A stretch of DNA of 64,000 bases from Sphaerolaimus hirsutus (GCA_964036195.1 OZ038456.1:21925792-21989791); one strand, 5' to 3'. Counted from the stretch's first letter, positions 22,203 to 36,057 are shown. A program made the numbers and translations. Notes: generated by a model from the letters alone, not told the origin.

Positions 22203-25119
22203 CCATAAAGTATGTCTAATTTCCTTGGCTGAAAATTTTTTCACTTCCCGTTTTCCGTCAGGTGATATTTTGACACCCCAGACACCACTGTACTTTGGAT
22301 TTGAACATTAAAGGCGCACTAGTTCCTGTACGCTTTGTGCGTGCAAAAGCATATAAAACCTTGAATACTTATTGCTGTTTCTGCGCGCTTACTTGCAGCT
22401 TCCATGCGCACTGGGTTTCATTTGAGAATTTTGCTGTCTGAATCAACAGAATTGATGCGCTAGGTTACTTTTTTCCTGGATGTTGCACTTTTCAAGTTGG
22501 GTTGAAGTTGGGATTAAAGTTGTAAAGTATCAAAAGTTGAATGCATTGTAATGTTGCTTGTGAAAGTATGGCTGGATTGAAATATTTACCTGTCTAATCT
22601 TTCATCTAGAATTTGATAACAAATATTTCCATTGTGTTTTAAAGATAGAGGGGAATCGTGCGATAGTTGTTGAGAAATTTCTTTTTTCTCGGTAAAAATC
22701 GATTTTCTGTTACCATAGGAAAATGTAAAATAGTTAATTTTAACAAAAAAAATGTTTCCAATCATTGCACAGATTTCGCTCAAATTTCAACACAACGAAA
22801 ATCTTTGGTGTCAATGAAAAATAACAAACACATTGATTTGCCATTGCCCATTAACCATTTTTCGATTAGTTTCATTTTTTTCGTGGCTCATTTTGGCAGA
22901 GTTGCGAAAGTGTGAAATAGGGTCATGTACAAAAAATGCATTGAATGTAGAAAATATGGCAAATGTACAAACGAGCCTTTGATCTACAACTTTTGATCGG
23001 TACTCATGGTATTCTACAGTTTCATCATACTTTTGTAAAAAGGACAAGATCAATGGAAGTTACCAGCTGGACACAAAGTCAACTTTTGCATTGACATTTG
23101 CTGCATGTCCATTCTTGCATTTAAACAGTGTATCACATTGCTTAATCAGTAAAATATCAACACTGAAAAACTGTCATTATAAGGGAACTTCATACCACTA
23201 CATTATTTTTTACAGTGTGAAATGTTTCATAAAAGGCTGTAAAATGTGAAATAATGCATAAAAATGCTAAATAAATTGATCTAAAGGTGAGAATAGCGGT
23301 GTTTTCTAATGCTCAACAATGAGAGCTCTTTCTAAAAAGATTTTTACACTTACACTTTTTTACACTTTCCTAGGTATTTTTAAAATACCTTACACTTTTG
23401 GTATCCATTCCATACTCCAAATTTGGAAAGTGTATGTTCACTTACACTTACACTTTCCAAAAATACCGGTATTTTAACAACTCTGCATTTTTGCTGCAAT
23501 TTCGACTGAATGTGCCTACTCACACTAGTTTGCACGGCACCTTCTGTGAAAATGAAATCCAGCGTATACTTTATTGTTTTAGTTTTCAAATGTAAATTTT
23601 GATTAATTTTAATAATAATTTGTATTTAATTGAATCATTCAACCGACTTGATTCATTTGTATTTAAATTAAATTTAAGTTTTCACCAAAGTCACAGTGCA
23701 CACTACTGTGCGCAGCGCCAATATGGCACTTAACTTTCTTATTTTTGTCAACCTTTATGTTCCTTTAACGATGTTCATATTTGGACATTGTGTTTCAGAG
23801 AAGATGTCTGTTGATTATTTATATGTTTAATTTACGTCAGCTTTTGGGACTAAAAATATGGCTCGAATTTTTTTCTATTTATGCATTTCGATAATTTCAT
23901 TTTTTTTGTGTTGTAGACAAATACTATATGGATATTTAAATTTTTACGTTTTTTGGTACAATTTTTGGAGGCTTACCGAATTGAGGTTTTACTTTTGCTA
24001 TAAGCAGCTTTCACAGTTTCACATTATCAACATTTTACTTAATTCCTTGGTCGTGTTGCAATGTACAGACTTGTGATGGGAAACTCATTTTTTGACCACC
24101 CCTAAAAGTTATATATATGTAAAAAATTGGCCGATTTCCAGCGTTTTTATGACCCTATTTAGTAAAAACCTGCCTTTTTATAATAAAAAAAAGTTAACAA
24201 ATGCCAGCCTTCCCCGTTTCCACATATTTTGTATTTATTGTGCTGACTTAATAATGTAACCATATCATAGGCGTGTTCTGTTTCAGACCCTATAAAATGT
24301 CATGTAACATGTAAAATAAACGCTGTGGACAGCACACACATATCTGCACATACTTCTGTCTTGCACAAAAATCCACACACAAATTATCACATATTAACTG
24401 ACAATTATATTTAATGTATTTGAGTTGCCTAATTTTCACAATAACTTTAAATTTTCACTAAATGGTCAGAATGACACTGCCCAACACATTTTGGAACATA
24501 GCCAATCCATCCAGATAAAAAAACCCAAATGTTTATATGCAGCTTTTTCTCTGTGTTGTTGATATTGTCATTCTTAAAAAATGTAAGTATGTAATGCTAT
24601 CAAAAATTGGCTGTTACCTAACACTGACATAGAGCATTAATGTTTTTGCTTCAATTTTTTTACATGACCTGACAGTTATTCAGTACCAATTTTGAGGTGG
24701 ACAGTTCACAAAGTGGTATATCTGTGAGTAGTCAATTCAATGACAAGTAAATTTATAAGTGACAAGTATTTTTGCATGTCAATTTATTTGTTTCTTCAAA
24801 AAAATTTTAACACTTTATTTACAACTTATAAATTCACTAATCACTTACCATTTTCTTTGTCACTTTTCTGCATCTAGAGTCGCATCAGCCACATGGCCCA
24901 GTCCCACAGCCTTGAAATGTAAAATGTCATGCAAACTGTCAAAGTCATGCAAAATGCTATGCAAATGTAAAATTATGTTATATTTTTTACTTGATATATA
25001 ATAGCACTGTGCACTTATAAAGTGTTATACTTTAACTTTTGAGTCACTTAAAGCAGTGGGGGTTGAATTGTCACATTCACATGAGTTTGAGATTTTGAAT
25101 GTTATTTGACATATTTCAG
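22203..25119. other. No supported gene
   Basis: Mostly AT-rich sequence. It includes a TACACTTACACTTTTC variant of the CAGAGTTG family (23330-23490), GTTTACC/CACACTAG-type MITE pieces near 23510-23710, and IntA fragments at 24290-24320 and 24893-24990. ORFs here lack splice or family support. Confidence 0.4.
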
Positions 25120-25251
25120 TGTGTCGAATACTTTCCAGCGTCTTGGAGTGGCGCCAGGCAGAAATACTTGATGCCTGTTGACCCCCAAAATCGCTCAAAC
25201 AAGTCTGCCCATGCGCAAAAAGCCATGCATCCACACACTTATCGATTCAAG
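25120..25251 (+). CDS. Candidate internal exon, possibly 5' part of the BAH gene
   Basis: Acceptor ATATTTCAG (ends 25119), then 44 codons open in phase 0 (CVEYFPASWSGARQKYLMPV..., then Pro-Gln-Asn-Arg and HPHTYRFK), ending at donor GTTTTG after 25251, also phase 0. An alternative acceptor TTTCCAG ends at 25138. Composition is protein-like and differs from the repeats around it. Its phase fits both the exon at 8164 (ends phase 0) and the exon at 39597 (starts phase 0). No family recognised. The weak donor lowers confidence. Confidence 0.45.
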
Positions 25252-25800
25252 GTTTTGTCTCACATCACACGTACACATGTATTTGCATACAACGTACATA
25301 CATACACAAATGCATACAGGGCACTTTCTGTATTCTCTACTAGTTTATGGTAAGTAGTGAAATAGCATTCGCTTCTAATATGCATAGCGCCCGCCGGTGG
25401 ACAGTGCGGATTGAAAAATAATTGGATTATTGTAGCGCTGTGCATAAAATTGTGCATTGTGCATAAAATTGTGTGTCACTTGGATTTTTGTACATTTTTG
25501 AGGAATTTGTTTTTTAATGGTAGAAAACTTTTTTCAAGTTTTGAATGTTGTTTTTCTTGAATTCACCGAGACAAAATTATTTTAAATGGTCAGTTACGTA
25601 GGCGGTTTTTATAGGAAAAATGGTTAACTAGAGTTTTTTCAAAAACTTTTCTAAAAACACAAGTGTATGGGCTATTTAAATTAAAAGATGCAGCCAGAAT
25701 TTTTTAGTAAATATAAATCCAGGTTTTATTGTGAACCGAAAAAGTCGTTCTGAAGTGTCCGATTTCATATCCAGAACAAGCTAAATAAATATGTCTGATG

Positions 25801-26302
25801 CAGAGTTGTGAAAAGTACCAAACTTTTATCAAAGTATACGTAAACGTTAAGTATTTATTTTTTACTCACGCCCTGAGTACAGAATACGTAAAGTAATTTT
25901 TTAAACTTTTACTCGCGAGTTAGCATGAGTAAAGGTACTTTTTCGTCCAGAAAATGTAAACTTGAGTTTTTTTGAAGATTTTCACCCAAATTGTCATCCA
26001 AAATCATTAATATTCCGAACTTTTTGCCTACCTACAGTAATTTTTGGCTACCTATCTTATGTGCTAATATGCCCATTTTCGACGATTTTCCCCTATTTTT
26101 AACCTATTCACTTTGGGGTTTTTTTCACTTAAAACACTACATAAAAGACTATCTGAAATACGTTTTCTGTACTCGAGTACTTTAAAAAGTATACTTAAAA
26201 GCGAGTACTGGTACTTTTTTTCTGAGGAAACGTAAACGTATTTACTCAGTACTCGAGTATACGTATCTTTGGAGTAAAATTAAATACGTTTTAACAACAA
26301 TG
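25801..26302. mobile_element. CAGAGTTGTG hAT-like element, TSD GTCTGATG/GTTTGATG
   Basis: Ends CAGAGTTGTGAAAA and TTTTAACAACAATG; arms rich in ACTCGAGTA and AAACGTAAACG. Confidence 0.75.
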
Positions 26303-27372
26303 GTTTGATGTTGTGTTCATTTTTAGTTTTCCTGGCATGTTAAGTTCAGTTTAGTTTCCTGCTTCTTTAACTGTATATAAGCACGATAATGAGCCATGAT
26401 AAGTTTATGTAAAGTGCAGAAATAGAATTCCATATAAAATAGAATGTGCTTCAACATGCTAATTTACTTTATCTCAACGTTTTTCACCCACTTTCAAGCT
26501 TAAGTATCCATGACTTTATATAGGAAAATACATATCATGATTTGAATATAGAAAAATTATATTGAATCGTAGTGAATTGTTCCCGGGGTTAAAATATAGG
26601 GTTTTTTCAAGTAAAGAGGAGAAAAAATCACTAAAAATAGGTGAAAAATATCCTTAAAAAATGGGTGTGTAAGCGGATACATAGCCAAAAATAGCTTAAG
26701 ACAGGAAATAAAGCACATGAACTGGTGCTTTTCACGGTGAACATGGTGAAAAACGTATGAAAAATTAGCGAACTTGGGCGAAAATTTGGAAAAATTGCTC
26801 AAAAATCGAATCATTTGATCCCTTGGATGGCGATGTAAGAAACGCCAGGACTTTGGCGCCAAGCGCCATGACGCTTTTCTGACCCGAGCGCCAAGCGCAT
26901 ATGACGCCAGAGCAGAATGGTGCCAAGCGTCAGAAGCGCCATAGCGCGTTTTGTGGCGAAAAGAGCGCCGTGGCGCTTTCCATTGGCAAGGCGCCAAGCG
27001 CCACTGGCGCCAAAGCAAGATAGCGCCAAGCGCCATGGCGCTTCTTGCCTTGGCTCTAGCACCAAGCGCCAGCGTCATGGCGCTGTTACATGACTACCCC
27101 TGCTGATTATGTGTAAAATTGCGAACTTTTTCCAAAGCTCTTATAATAATAAATAATGACTATTTTTATTATTATGAGCCTAAATACATAGGTTGAAAAA
27201 GTTTGACAAAAATACCATCCAATTTATTTTCTATCCAAATCTGCATAGCCTACATGTAAAATATTCTTGTTAAATACCAGCGAATCCTTCCCAAATATTT
27301 TTGATGTAGGTTTTTTTAGAAAAAGTGTCCGACCTGCCAAAGTCAATAACATATTCAGATCCATTTAATGAG
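26303..27372. other. AT-rich spacer with a decayed GGCGCC palindrome
   Basis: About 26580-26820 is a degraded CTATCTATC-family piece. 26830-27105 is a GGCGCCAAGCGCC palindrome with worn ends. The rest shows nothing recognisable. Confidence 0.4.
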
Positions 27373-28310
27373 TAGTGATGTAAAGGCACCGGGGCACCGG
27401 TGCCCCGGTGCTGGGCACCGAAAGGCACCAGCACCGGTGCTGGTGCGGTGCCATTGCAATCTTCAGGGGTGCCATGCCAGTGCCGGTGCCATTTTTTTCA
27501 GAATGGCACCGGTGCCGGTGCGGTGCGGTGCCATTTTTTTGCCGGTGCCAAAGGTGCTAGCACCAGGGCAAAGTAAAAGGCACCGGGAAAAGCACCGGCC
27601 AAGGCTTCATGTGCTGTGCAATTTTGTCCATAGTATGTGCTTATTCATATTTCAAAAAACAGCGATTTATTTACCCAACCGTTTTTGCTTTTTTTGTAAA
27701 TACCTCCCATCAAATAAATATACCTACTGTGAAATCCATTATACCCGATACGTGATCTGACGAGCGAATCTAAAATTTTGTTGAATTTTAAATCATTTTT
27801 ATATTTTATATTGATCTTACTTGTTTGTTCAAAATTTGTTGTCAGTTTATGACAGAGATAGTTCCATTCTCTGTACAGCAACGACTCCGATCAGTAGACA
27901 ATAGTGGCTATGGACATTGTAGTGAATCAAATATGTTTTCTTTCTTTTGTAATCATTGTAATTGCTTCATAAAAGTGATTGCCACAGCATTCTGATCATT
28001 TTAAGTGCTCAACCATTAAAATCGGTTGGAAATTCATGGAAATATGCACTTCCAAAGGTGAGACCACTGAGAAACTGCCCGATATTTACTTCAGAAATTC
28101 CAGCCCGGTGCGGTGCCTTTCGGTGCTAGCACCGGCAACCCGCCGGTGCCCTTCGGTGCCGGTGCCATTTTTTCCGAAAGGCACCGGTGCCGGTGCGGTG
28201 CGGTGCCATTTTCTGGCCGGTGCCCCAGGGTGCCAGGTGCCCTTTTTATGCGTTGGCAAAGGTGCCGGTGCGGTGCGGTGCCATTTTTCCCGGTGCCTTT
28301 AACATCACTA
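27373..28310. mobile_element. TAGTGATG element with GGCACCGGTGCC arms
   Basis: Ends TAGTGATGTAAAGGCACCG and its complement (CGGTGCCTTTAACATCACTA). TSD TTAATGAG/TAAATGAG. Arms are solid GGTGCCGGTGCGGTG; the centre (27610-28080) is AT-rich unrelated sequence. Confidence 0.75.
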
Positions 28311-28418
28311 TAAATGAGACGTATTCTAGCGTTGTATTGTGCCAACACCAGGGTCGTGTTCAGGGGGGGGAGATGGTGGGCTGCAGCCCCCCCCCCCCCT
28401 TCGTTCCCGGGGTGAGAC

Positions 28419-28650
28419 CTGGGGCCAGTTCAGCAAAATGAGAAGTGAAATGGCAAAGGCGAAATAAAAGCGCAAAGGCAAAGTGAAATGGCAAGTGAAT
28501 TGAGAAGAAAATTGGCGAAAACGATAGGAAATTTTTTTTCTTTTTTTTTACTTCACTTGTGCCAATTCACTTGCCGTTTCACTTCGCCTTTGCGTTTTTA
28601 CTTCGCCTTTGCCATTTCACTTCTCGCTTCTCATTTTGCGGAACTGGCAC
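28419..28650 (-). mobile_element. IntB copy, reverse orientation
   Basis: On the minus strand it reads TTCAG|GTGCCAGTTCCGC ... TGAACTGGCCCCAG|GTCTC, so GT...AG ends are intact. AAGTGAAATGGCAAAG arms. Confidence 0.75.
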
Positions 28651-28683
28651 CTGAAAGACACGGGAAAATGGACTTTCGGTACC

Positions 28684-30390
28684 ATTGTACAAGGGGTCCC
28701 CAATGGGGGGTTGGGGAGGGGGGTTACCCCCCAAAACGCCCAGCTTATTATCTTTCGCAACTGTCTATCTATCCCAAGGGCAAAATTTTTGACTTCTACC
28801 CCCTAAACCCCCCCCCTCCAAATCGCTCAGCTATCTACATTGTACAATTGTACCTATCTGGAGCGATTTATGAGAAACGATGCCCCAATTTTCCATCAAA
28901 ATCACTATTTTTCATACCATTTTATAGATTTTCACTTCCAAAATCACTAGTTCTTGTTCCTATTTACCTATGCCCCCCAGCCCCCCCCCTCTAGGAGACC
29001 CCTGGGGCCAGATTTAATTCTCCCTACAGATTTGTAGGGTAGGGCGTACACCCGATAGATTTTTTAAAGTTCAGCCGCATCGACGCACATGCACCGAGAG
29101 CAAGGCAGTTTGTAAAATATACAAAACCATCCCTTAAGGTCGCCGATATTACAATATGACGTATATCGCTTCGATTTTGGCCCGGAAATCACTATTTCGT
29201 CATTTCTTGGCCATCTGCCAATTCGCTTTTTATTTTATTTTGTCGGGCGGGTTACTCGCATAAGTCGCGCTTTTGTACGCTTGTGCATGCATTTCTTTCT
29301 TGTCGCTGCCCTCATGGTTTCGGTTGCAGACAGTGAACACTAAAAAAGTGACCACCTGACTACACAAAAGCGCAACTTATGCGAGTAACCCGCCCGACAA
29401 AATAAAAAAAAAACGAATTGGCCGACGGCCAAGAAATGACGAAATCATGATTTTCGCGCCAAAATTGAAGTGATATACGTCATATTGCAATATCGGCGAC
29501 CTTATGTGATGGTTTTGTAAATTTTACAAACCGCCTTGCTCTTGGTGCATGTGCGTCGATGCGGCTGAACTTCAAAAAATCTATCGGGCGTACGCCCTAC
29601 TAGGGTTGGCCAATGTTTTTTTTTAAACGTTTTTTATTTAAAAAACGTTTTTTATATAAAAAACATGATGTCCGAAATGTTTTTTTTTTTTAAACATCGA
29701 CCAAAATTTTTAGTACTAAGCACTAGGTATTTTGCAAAATTTTTGCGCTCAAGTGCGCAATTTCACATACAAATTGACATTGGTGGTTGTTTTTTATTGG
29801 TTTTGTGGCATTTTTAGTATCAAAGCATCGATTTCTATGTGCTACCATAGGTGAATAAGCTGTCATATGTTGCTGTATTATATAATATTGAGGTAATGTG
29901 CTTCCATGTACCTCCACAGTGTGTAACTTCACTTCCAAAGTAACAACCTCCTTTTATAACATTGTTTGATCACTATTCTGTTCCAAACTTCACCTGAAGT
30001 CACGGAACAATCGACTGTAAGGCGATATACAAACATGTCGACAAAAATGGATATTTTTGACACAAATCACCACTTTTAATGCTATCCCATGTCTCCACAG
30101 CCATTATATGGTCATATTTAACATCACAGAGTATTGCCACTGTCTGATATACCTATATATGTTGACACTAGGTCATATCTGGGAGCTTTTAAAAAAAACG
30201 TTTTTTATTAAAAAAAAACGTTTTTTATAAAAAAACAACGTTTTTTATTTAAAAAAAAACGTTTTGTTTATTAAAAAAAACATCGAGTTAAAAAAAACGT
30301 TTTTCTTCCAACCCTACGCCCTACCCTACAAATCTGTAGGGAGAATTAAATCTGGCCCCTGGAGAGACCCCTGCCTTGTACCATTGTACC
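28684..30390. mobile_element. CTATCTATC-family element holding a foldback that itself holds a hAT-like MITE
   Basis: Outer flanks repeat TACCATTGTA. The middle layer (about 29006-30359) is a long inverted repeat from CCAGATTTAATTCTCCC with GGGCGTAC arms. The innermost layer is 29601-30316. Confidence 0.7.
29601..30316 (-). mobile_element. TAGGGTTGG hAT-like MITE, inverted copy, TSD CGCCCTAC
   Basis: Perfect TSD at 29593-29600 and 30317-30324. The sequence is the reverse complement of the copies at 10216 and 48699 with small differences. Confidence 0.85.
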
Positions 30391-30391
30391 G

Positions 30392-31680
30392 TTGTAAAAA
30401 GATATTGTACTGACGATAATAGACTATAGGCAATAAGGAATGTAAGTTTTTGATTTTGAAGGTGAAAATCTAAAAAATGTCTGAAATTGAGCGACATCTA
30501 GCAAAACGTGGGGTATTATTTCTCATTATTTCTTTATTTATATTATTTCTCCAGATAAGTTGATGGCTGACCGATTTTTTTCGTGGGGGGGGGGCGTTCA
30601 GGGGATATTAGCCAAACATTTTCCTCCGAGATAGATAGATAGCTGGCCGGTTTGGGGGGTGTCAAAATAAATGTGAAATGGCAATTTAGCGGTATATCAC
30701 AATTTTGAAGCTGTTTGCATAATGTCAGCCAGAAACTTTGAAATGAGCTCTTGGTTGAGATTCAATTTGTCTGGATTTTGTCAATTGACATGGTTTGAAA
30801 CGGCCCCCTATTACCTAGTGGGTTGGGTACTGTATTTAGTGTTCTGAAAACCCCGGGAAATTGAATAAAAATATAAAAGTTTTATATTTATTTATATTTT
30901 CCAGAGAGATTTATTTATATTCATGTCAGTAGAAATAAAAATATATATCTTATTTGATATATTCCTCAGAGATTTGATTGTATTTTATTTATGAGAAATT
31001 TTCTGAGATTAAATTTCATTATATTTTCTCAAAATTACCCATTTTTGGAACGCTAACTGTAGTCCATATCTATCTCTTCTGGTATAGTTTCTACAGTAAT
31101 CTTAGTCTAAATAAATGAGCAAAATAATTCGAACAATTACTTGTATCGCCTTACAAAAATACTCACCAAATTTGTGCTCTACACATTCAGTAAAATAATT
31201 GATGTTCACCAAAAAAATGATCGAAACGTTAATAATACCTTCTCATTTCTTCGTGCGAAAATAAAACCGATACAACATATAGATAGCGTTCCTTTATGTA
31301 TTGTTGTCATTATTGACTGGGCGTTATCATGTGCCCCCCCCCCCTAAAACACATTATTTTGCCGCTGTATTTTTGTCTGTTTGATTTTCCTTTTCTATGT
31401 GTCACAAACTGGACTTACCTGTGTATTTATGTACTTAAAAATGTACATATGTACGCCATTTAGATACTTAAATATTTATTTATGTTTCCCCGCGATCACA
31501 GTGCATACATACCGTTCATATTTCGCTGCCAGTTTTTTATGCGCTTTTTCTGTGCGTTTCTGCGTTCCCGCTATGCTTCTGGAGGTTTTTCTTTCCAATT
31601 TTCTCCTGAAGCTGGAATTTGAGCCATTTTGAAGCATTATTTACATACGTTTTTAGAGCGCATTGAATTGACGTTATTAT
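30392..31680. other. Repeat fragments, no supported gene
   Basis: 30400-30660 is a CTATCTATC-family piece; 30860-31030 is TATTTATAT-rich. On the minus strand 31640-31490 is a Lys/Arg-rich open stretch without a convincing exon partner. Confidence 0.4.
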
Positions 31681-31688
31681 AACCCGGG

Positions 31689-32309
31689 TAGGGTTCAAAT
31701 GGGAACGACTTTTCGCGATCGGAATCGGCGTTGTTTTCTGTGAGTTTCCGGGATCGGGATCGGGACCTCAAAAGCGGGAAATTACAGGGATACGGATCCC
31801 GTTTGGACCAGGGGTCTCGTATGGGGGGGGGGGGTACCCCCCAAACCGCCCAGCTATCTATCTATCCCGGAGGCCGCTCAGCTATCTATCTATCCCGGAG
31901 GCAAAATTTTGGGCTACTACCCCCTAAACCCCCCCCCCCCAAATCGCCCAGCTATCTACCTATCTGGAGCGATTTTTGAGAAAGTATACCCCAATTTTCA
32001 GTCAAAATCGCTATTTTTCATACCTTTTATAGATTTTCACTTCCATAATCATAGTTCTGGTTCCTATTTGCCTATTTTCAGCTATTTTTAGTACTAAATG
32101 CTCTCGTATACCATTTTTGAGCTATTTTACACCTACTTTTAGCGATTTTTTCTGCCTTTTTTCCCTTCTATGCCCAGAAAAAGCCTATATATCGAGCCAC
32201 CACAACCCCCTCCCCCCCAACACCCCCCCCCCCCCTCCGGAGGAGCGATTTGCTATCCATCCAACCACTCAGAGGGTCGAAATTCAAGATACCCCTGGTT
32301 TGGACCCTA
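31689..32309. mobile_element. TAGGGTTCAAA element with nested CAGGGGTCTC element
   Basis: Outer TSD AACCCGGG/AACCCAGG (31681-31688, 32310-32317). The inner element 31809-32297 has perfect TSD GTTTGGAC at 31801-31808 and 32298-32305. Confidence 0.8.
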
Positions 32310-32363
32310 AACCCAGGCCAGGGGTTCTGAAGAAAAGGAGTGGACTTCTGTGGATGGGTTAAC

Positions 32364-32698
32364 TAGGATTCAAACGGGATCCCGATCCCGATGCAGAATC
32401 TCGAAAAATTCCGGGATTTTGTGGTCCCGATCCCGATCTCTAAGCCCCAACCCCGATCCCGAAATCTCAAAAAAACAATCCCGTTCTCGATCAAGGTGTC
32501 AACAAATGTTTTTACGGAAAACAGAAACGGCAAATTTTTGCACTTGCCGGGAAACGGAAACGGAAACGGAATATTATTTGCACTTGCCGGAAAACGGAAC
32601 GGAAAACGGAAAATAATTGCCTGCGGAAACGGAAAATGGAAAACGGAACTTTGACACCCTAACCTCGATCCCAAAAAGTTAGTCCCGTTTGAACCCTA
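32364..32698. mobile_element. TAGGATTCAAACGGGATCCCG element
   Basis: TSD GGGTTAAC/GGCTTAAC (7 of 8). A smaller AAGGTGTCAA element with GGAAACGGAAACGG repeats is nested at about 32490-32660, flanked by TCTCGATC/CCTCGATC. Confidence 0.75.
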
Positions 32699-33222
32699 GG
32701 CTTAACCCTATTATTGCCACACATGTTTCCATTCATTGTGGCTGTCCAGCTATGAAAGTACCGACCTTTACTTAAAGCTATATACGAAACGTTAACGAAA
32801 ATCGACCACATTTGACATAGAAAATATTGATAATCGAAAAAATTTTTGAGAATATCAAAATCGAAATATCGAGCATTATTTTTTCGACTATTGGGAAGTG
32901 ACATCAAGACATACACTCAAACTAATATATTCGTAAAAAATGATAAAATTTTGTGCAAAATTGGTCTAATATTCTGATCAGTAGATAGACATGTAGTTCC
33001 TTCCAGGCCCTTCCAGACAAAGCCTGAACATGATTTTCTGCTATCTTGAAGTGTGGACATAACTAGAACTAATTAGTTAATTAAGTGTATAAAGTAAATA
33101 CCGTCTTTAACACATAGTTAGAAGGGAAGGTGAAAGTGGCACAAACATGATATAACATTGTTCATTCAGGTTGAAAGGGGATGCAAAAGGGAGAAAAATC
33201 CCTACAATTAAGGAAAAAATAC

Positions 33223-34740
33223 CGTATTTTCTCGAAATACCCCCCGGGGGTGATTGTTTCAAAGTGGTCTCGAGAGGGGGGGGGGTATTTCGAGGGGGGG
33301 GGGGGGTATTATTTCACAAGAAATTTTTTTGAATCCCAGTACGAAATTGTCGTCTGAAACGTACGCAGACGTCGAGAAATACAACAAAAACCGCCATTTA
33401 TAAAGTTATGTAGACTAATATTGGTAAGTAGATGGTATAAACACTGTTCTAACGTAATTCCGACATTGTTTTAACGTGTGTTCTGCACTACGCAGAACAC
33501 AAACTGCAGTATTTGGCATGTACGTTCTCTTTACACTCAATTTGGGGGGGGGGTATTTCGAGGGGGGGGGGTGATTGTTTCATAGTGGTCTCCAGAGGGG
33601 GGGGGGGTCAAACGGGGGGGTATTTCGAGGAAATACGGTAGCTAGAATCGGTATAAAAGCACATATGTAGCCAAAGATAGCTGAAAAAAGGCAACAAGCA
33701 GATGAACTAGTGATTTTGAATGTGAAAATAGGCAACAATTTCTGAAACGTAGCAATTTTGAGCAAAATTTGGGGCAACATTAGCAGCCAAATAGCCAAAA
33801 ATAGCAGAAAACAGGCACTAGTCATTTTGAATGTGAACATGGGTAAGTAAATTAGTTACTTTGAGTGAAAATTGGGACCCATTTCTAAAATATCAGTCCA
33901 GTTAGATGGAGTTTTGACCGTTTTGGGGGTTCAGGGAATAGTAGTGAATAAGGTTGCCTCAAAATAGATAGAAAGCTGGTCGGCCTGGGATAGATAGATA
34001 TTTTTGTCTACAGCAGACATGACAATGCATTGTATCCCACTGAATGTGTACCGTATTGGGCCCACGCACGCTAGTTGACATCGCAAATTCGTGTCAACTT
34101 AATAACACAAAAAAATCTAAAGCATCACACACCAGTATTATAACAATGAAAATAAAATGTCATGATATAAAATTGACTATGCTCTATCAGAAAGGAAAGT
34201 TGAATTCACATAAAAATTTAGTTGTCACGAATTCAGTGGACATTACAGCGTGTGTGGCGCCATTTCCTCGAATTATCCCCCTTGAATTGACCCCCCCCCC
34301 CCTTCTCGAATTACCCCAGGTCTGAGCGAGCTGAAGAAAATCACCCCCCCCGAAATCCCCCCCCCGCGAAATCTCTCCCCCGTCTCGAATAATGTACATC
34401 ATGTATGCAATGATGTAAATATAACTTGCTGCCAATTTGCAGCGCACCTACGCAGACTAAAAAGTTTGTGTAAATATGTTATATGTATTTATATAAATTT
34501 ATGTTTATTCCTAAATATACCCGATTTTGTCACATTTATTACCAATTTTGTGTATGTTCTGTTTGTATTTTGTATTTTGGGTACCTGTTCGTTACTATGA
34601 TTTTTCACGAAAATTTCTGACGAATAAATAATAAAATCTCCCCTTGAATAAACCCCCTTCGAATTAACCCCCCTCAAAATTAACTAGCGAAATAATAAAC
34701 CCCTGGAGGTATTTCGATGAAATACGTTATTTTTTGCGGT
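33223..34740. repeat. C/G-rich TACCGTATTTCCTCGAA arms and related MITEs
   Basis: Runs of GGGGGGTATTTCGAGG at 33223-33310 and 33543-33640, and CCCC..GAATTA arms at 34258-34395 and 34628-34730. A GGCCCACGCACGCTAGTTG MITE lies near 34060-34256. Confidence 0.6.
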
Positions 34741-34747
34741 ATACTCA

Positions 34748-36057
34748 ACGATGGGTAACTTCTCCAAATAAAAACACTTTGTGTTTTGAGTTTTTCAAAA
34801 ATGAATACCTGTGTTTTGAGTTTTTTTCACGAAAAAAACTTGAGTAACTCTGTTTTTATTTTTGTGTTTTTTGAAAAAAACTCAGTTTTTTTCCAAAAAG
34901 TTATGTTTACAGCATTTAAACGTGAAAACAGCAGTTTTCTCAAGCAATATTGGTTTTACACAGGTTTCAACCACACTTAACAGCTGCGTATACATTCAAG
35001 TATTGAAAAAGTCCATAAAAATGACTAGGGTTCAAACGGGATCCCGATCCCGGATCCCGTGAAATTCCGGGATTTACCAGTCCCGATCCCGATCCCGATC
35101 CCGAAACCCCAATCCCGATCCCGATCCCGATCCCGAAATCCAAAAATACCAATCCCGATCCCGATCCCGAAAATTTTCAAATCCCGATCCCGATCCCGAG
35201 AAACTCCCAAGTCCGGGATCCCGATCCCGGAAAAATTAGTGGAAATTATAAAAAGTGAAATAATGTCGTTTTTGCATGCAAAAATATGCACGCAAACCCC
35301 CAGCGTCAATTTTATGCCACTTTTCTGGCATCCAACAGTGTTTTGAGACCTTTATGAACAACTGTGAATGCCAGAAAAATGGCCAAAATCTCTATCCCTA
35401 GAACCCAATCCCGATCCCGGAAAAATGCCAATCCCAATCCTGATCCCTATCCCGTGACCCCAATCCCGGCCAATCCCGATCCCGATCCCGAAATCTCAAA
35501 AAACCAATCCCGATCCCGATCCCGAAACCCCAATCCCGATCCCGATCCCGATCCCGAAATCTCAAAAATTAATCCCGATCCCGATCCCGAAAAGTCAATC
35601 CCGTTTGAACCCTAAAAATGACTACAATGAGCACATCTACACCACAACATGTTAAAAAACAACAATTTGTGCAGTACTCCAAAATTCTTGAATGGATGTA
35701 CACTGCATGGGAGACTACGGATTTTATTTGTACTGCAACTAAATTTGAACATGTACCTATCCATTGAAGCCTTCAGGATAACTGAACTACTTACCTGTCC
35801 TAAAATACCTCGTATTAAATTTCAACCAAAAATCGCATTTAAGGGACAATGTGTTCATAAAAAACGTTTTTTTTTCATCAACTCATCACATAACAAAGTG
35901 CCTTAAAATTTACTTATTTTGAAAATCCGATGAAAAACTCAAAAAACTTTCTGTGTTTCCGTGTTCTCCGATAAAAAACTCATTTGAGTTTCCGTGTTTT
36001 TCAAAATTTGCGAGTTTCCGTGTTTCTGTGTTTTTATTTCTGTGTTTTTCCATCGTT
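34748..36057. mobile_element. CAACGATGG hAT-like element with nested GATCCC element
   Basis: Ends CAACGATGG/CCATCGTTG flanked by GGTATACT/TGTATACT. Arms contain GTGTTTTGAGTTTTT. Nested element at 35026-35614. Confidence 0.75.
35026..35614. mobile_element. TAGGGTTCAAACGGGATCCCG element, TSD AAAATGAC
   Basis: Perfect TSD at 35018-35025 and 35615-35622. Arms are hexamer arrays of CCCGAT on one strand that continue with ATCCCG after the centre; the centre is a unique stretch with GCATGCAAAAATATGC. Confidence 0.85.

Noticed and set aside
26557..27078. 173-codon minus-strand ORF rich in Ala, Trp and Arg.
   Set aside because: It runs through the GGCGCCAAGCGCC palindrome; similar ORFs arise from every copy of that element.
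31490..31640. Lys/Arg-rich open stretch on the minus strand.
   Set aside because: Only one acceptor-like site, no donor in phase, and no partner exon nearby.
35059..35615. ORFs of about 85-95 codons rich in Pro-Asp-Pro or Gly-Ile in the GATCCC arrays (also 38459-38979).
   Set aside because: They are translations of hexamer repeats inside transposons, open in several frames on both strands.
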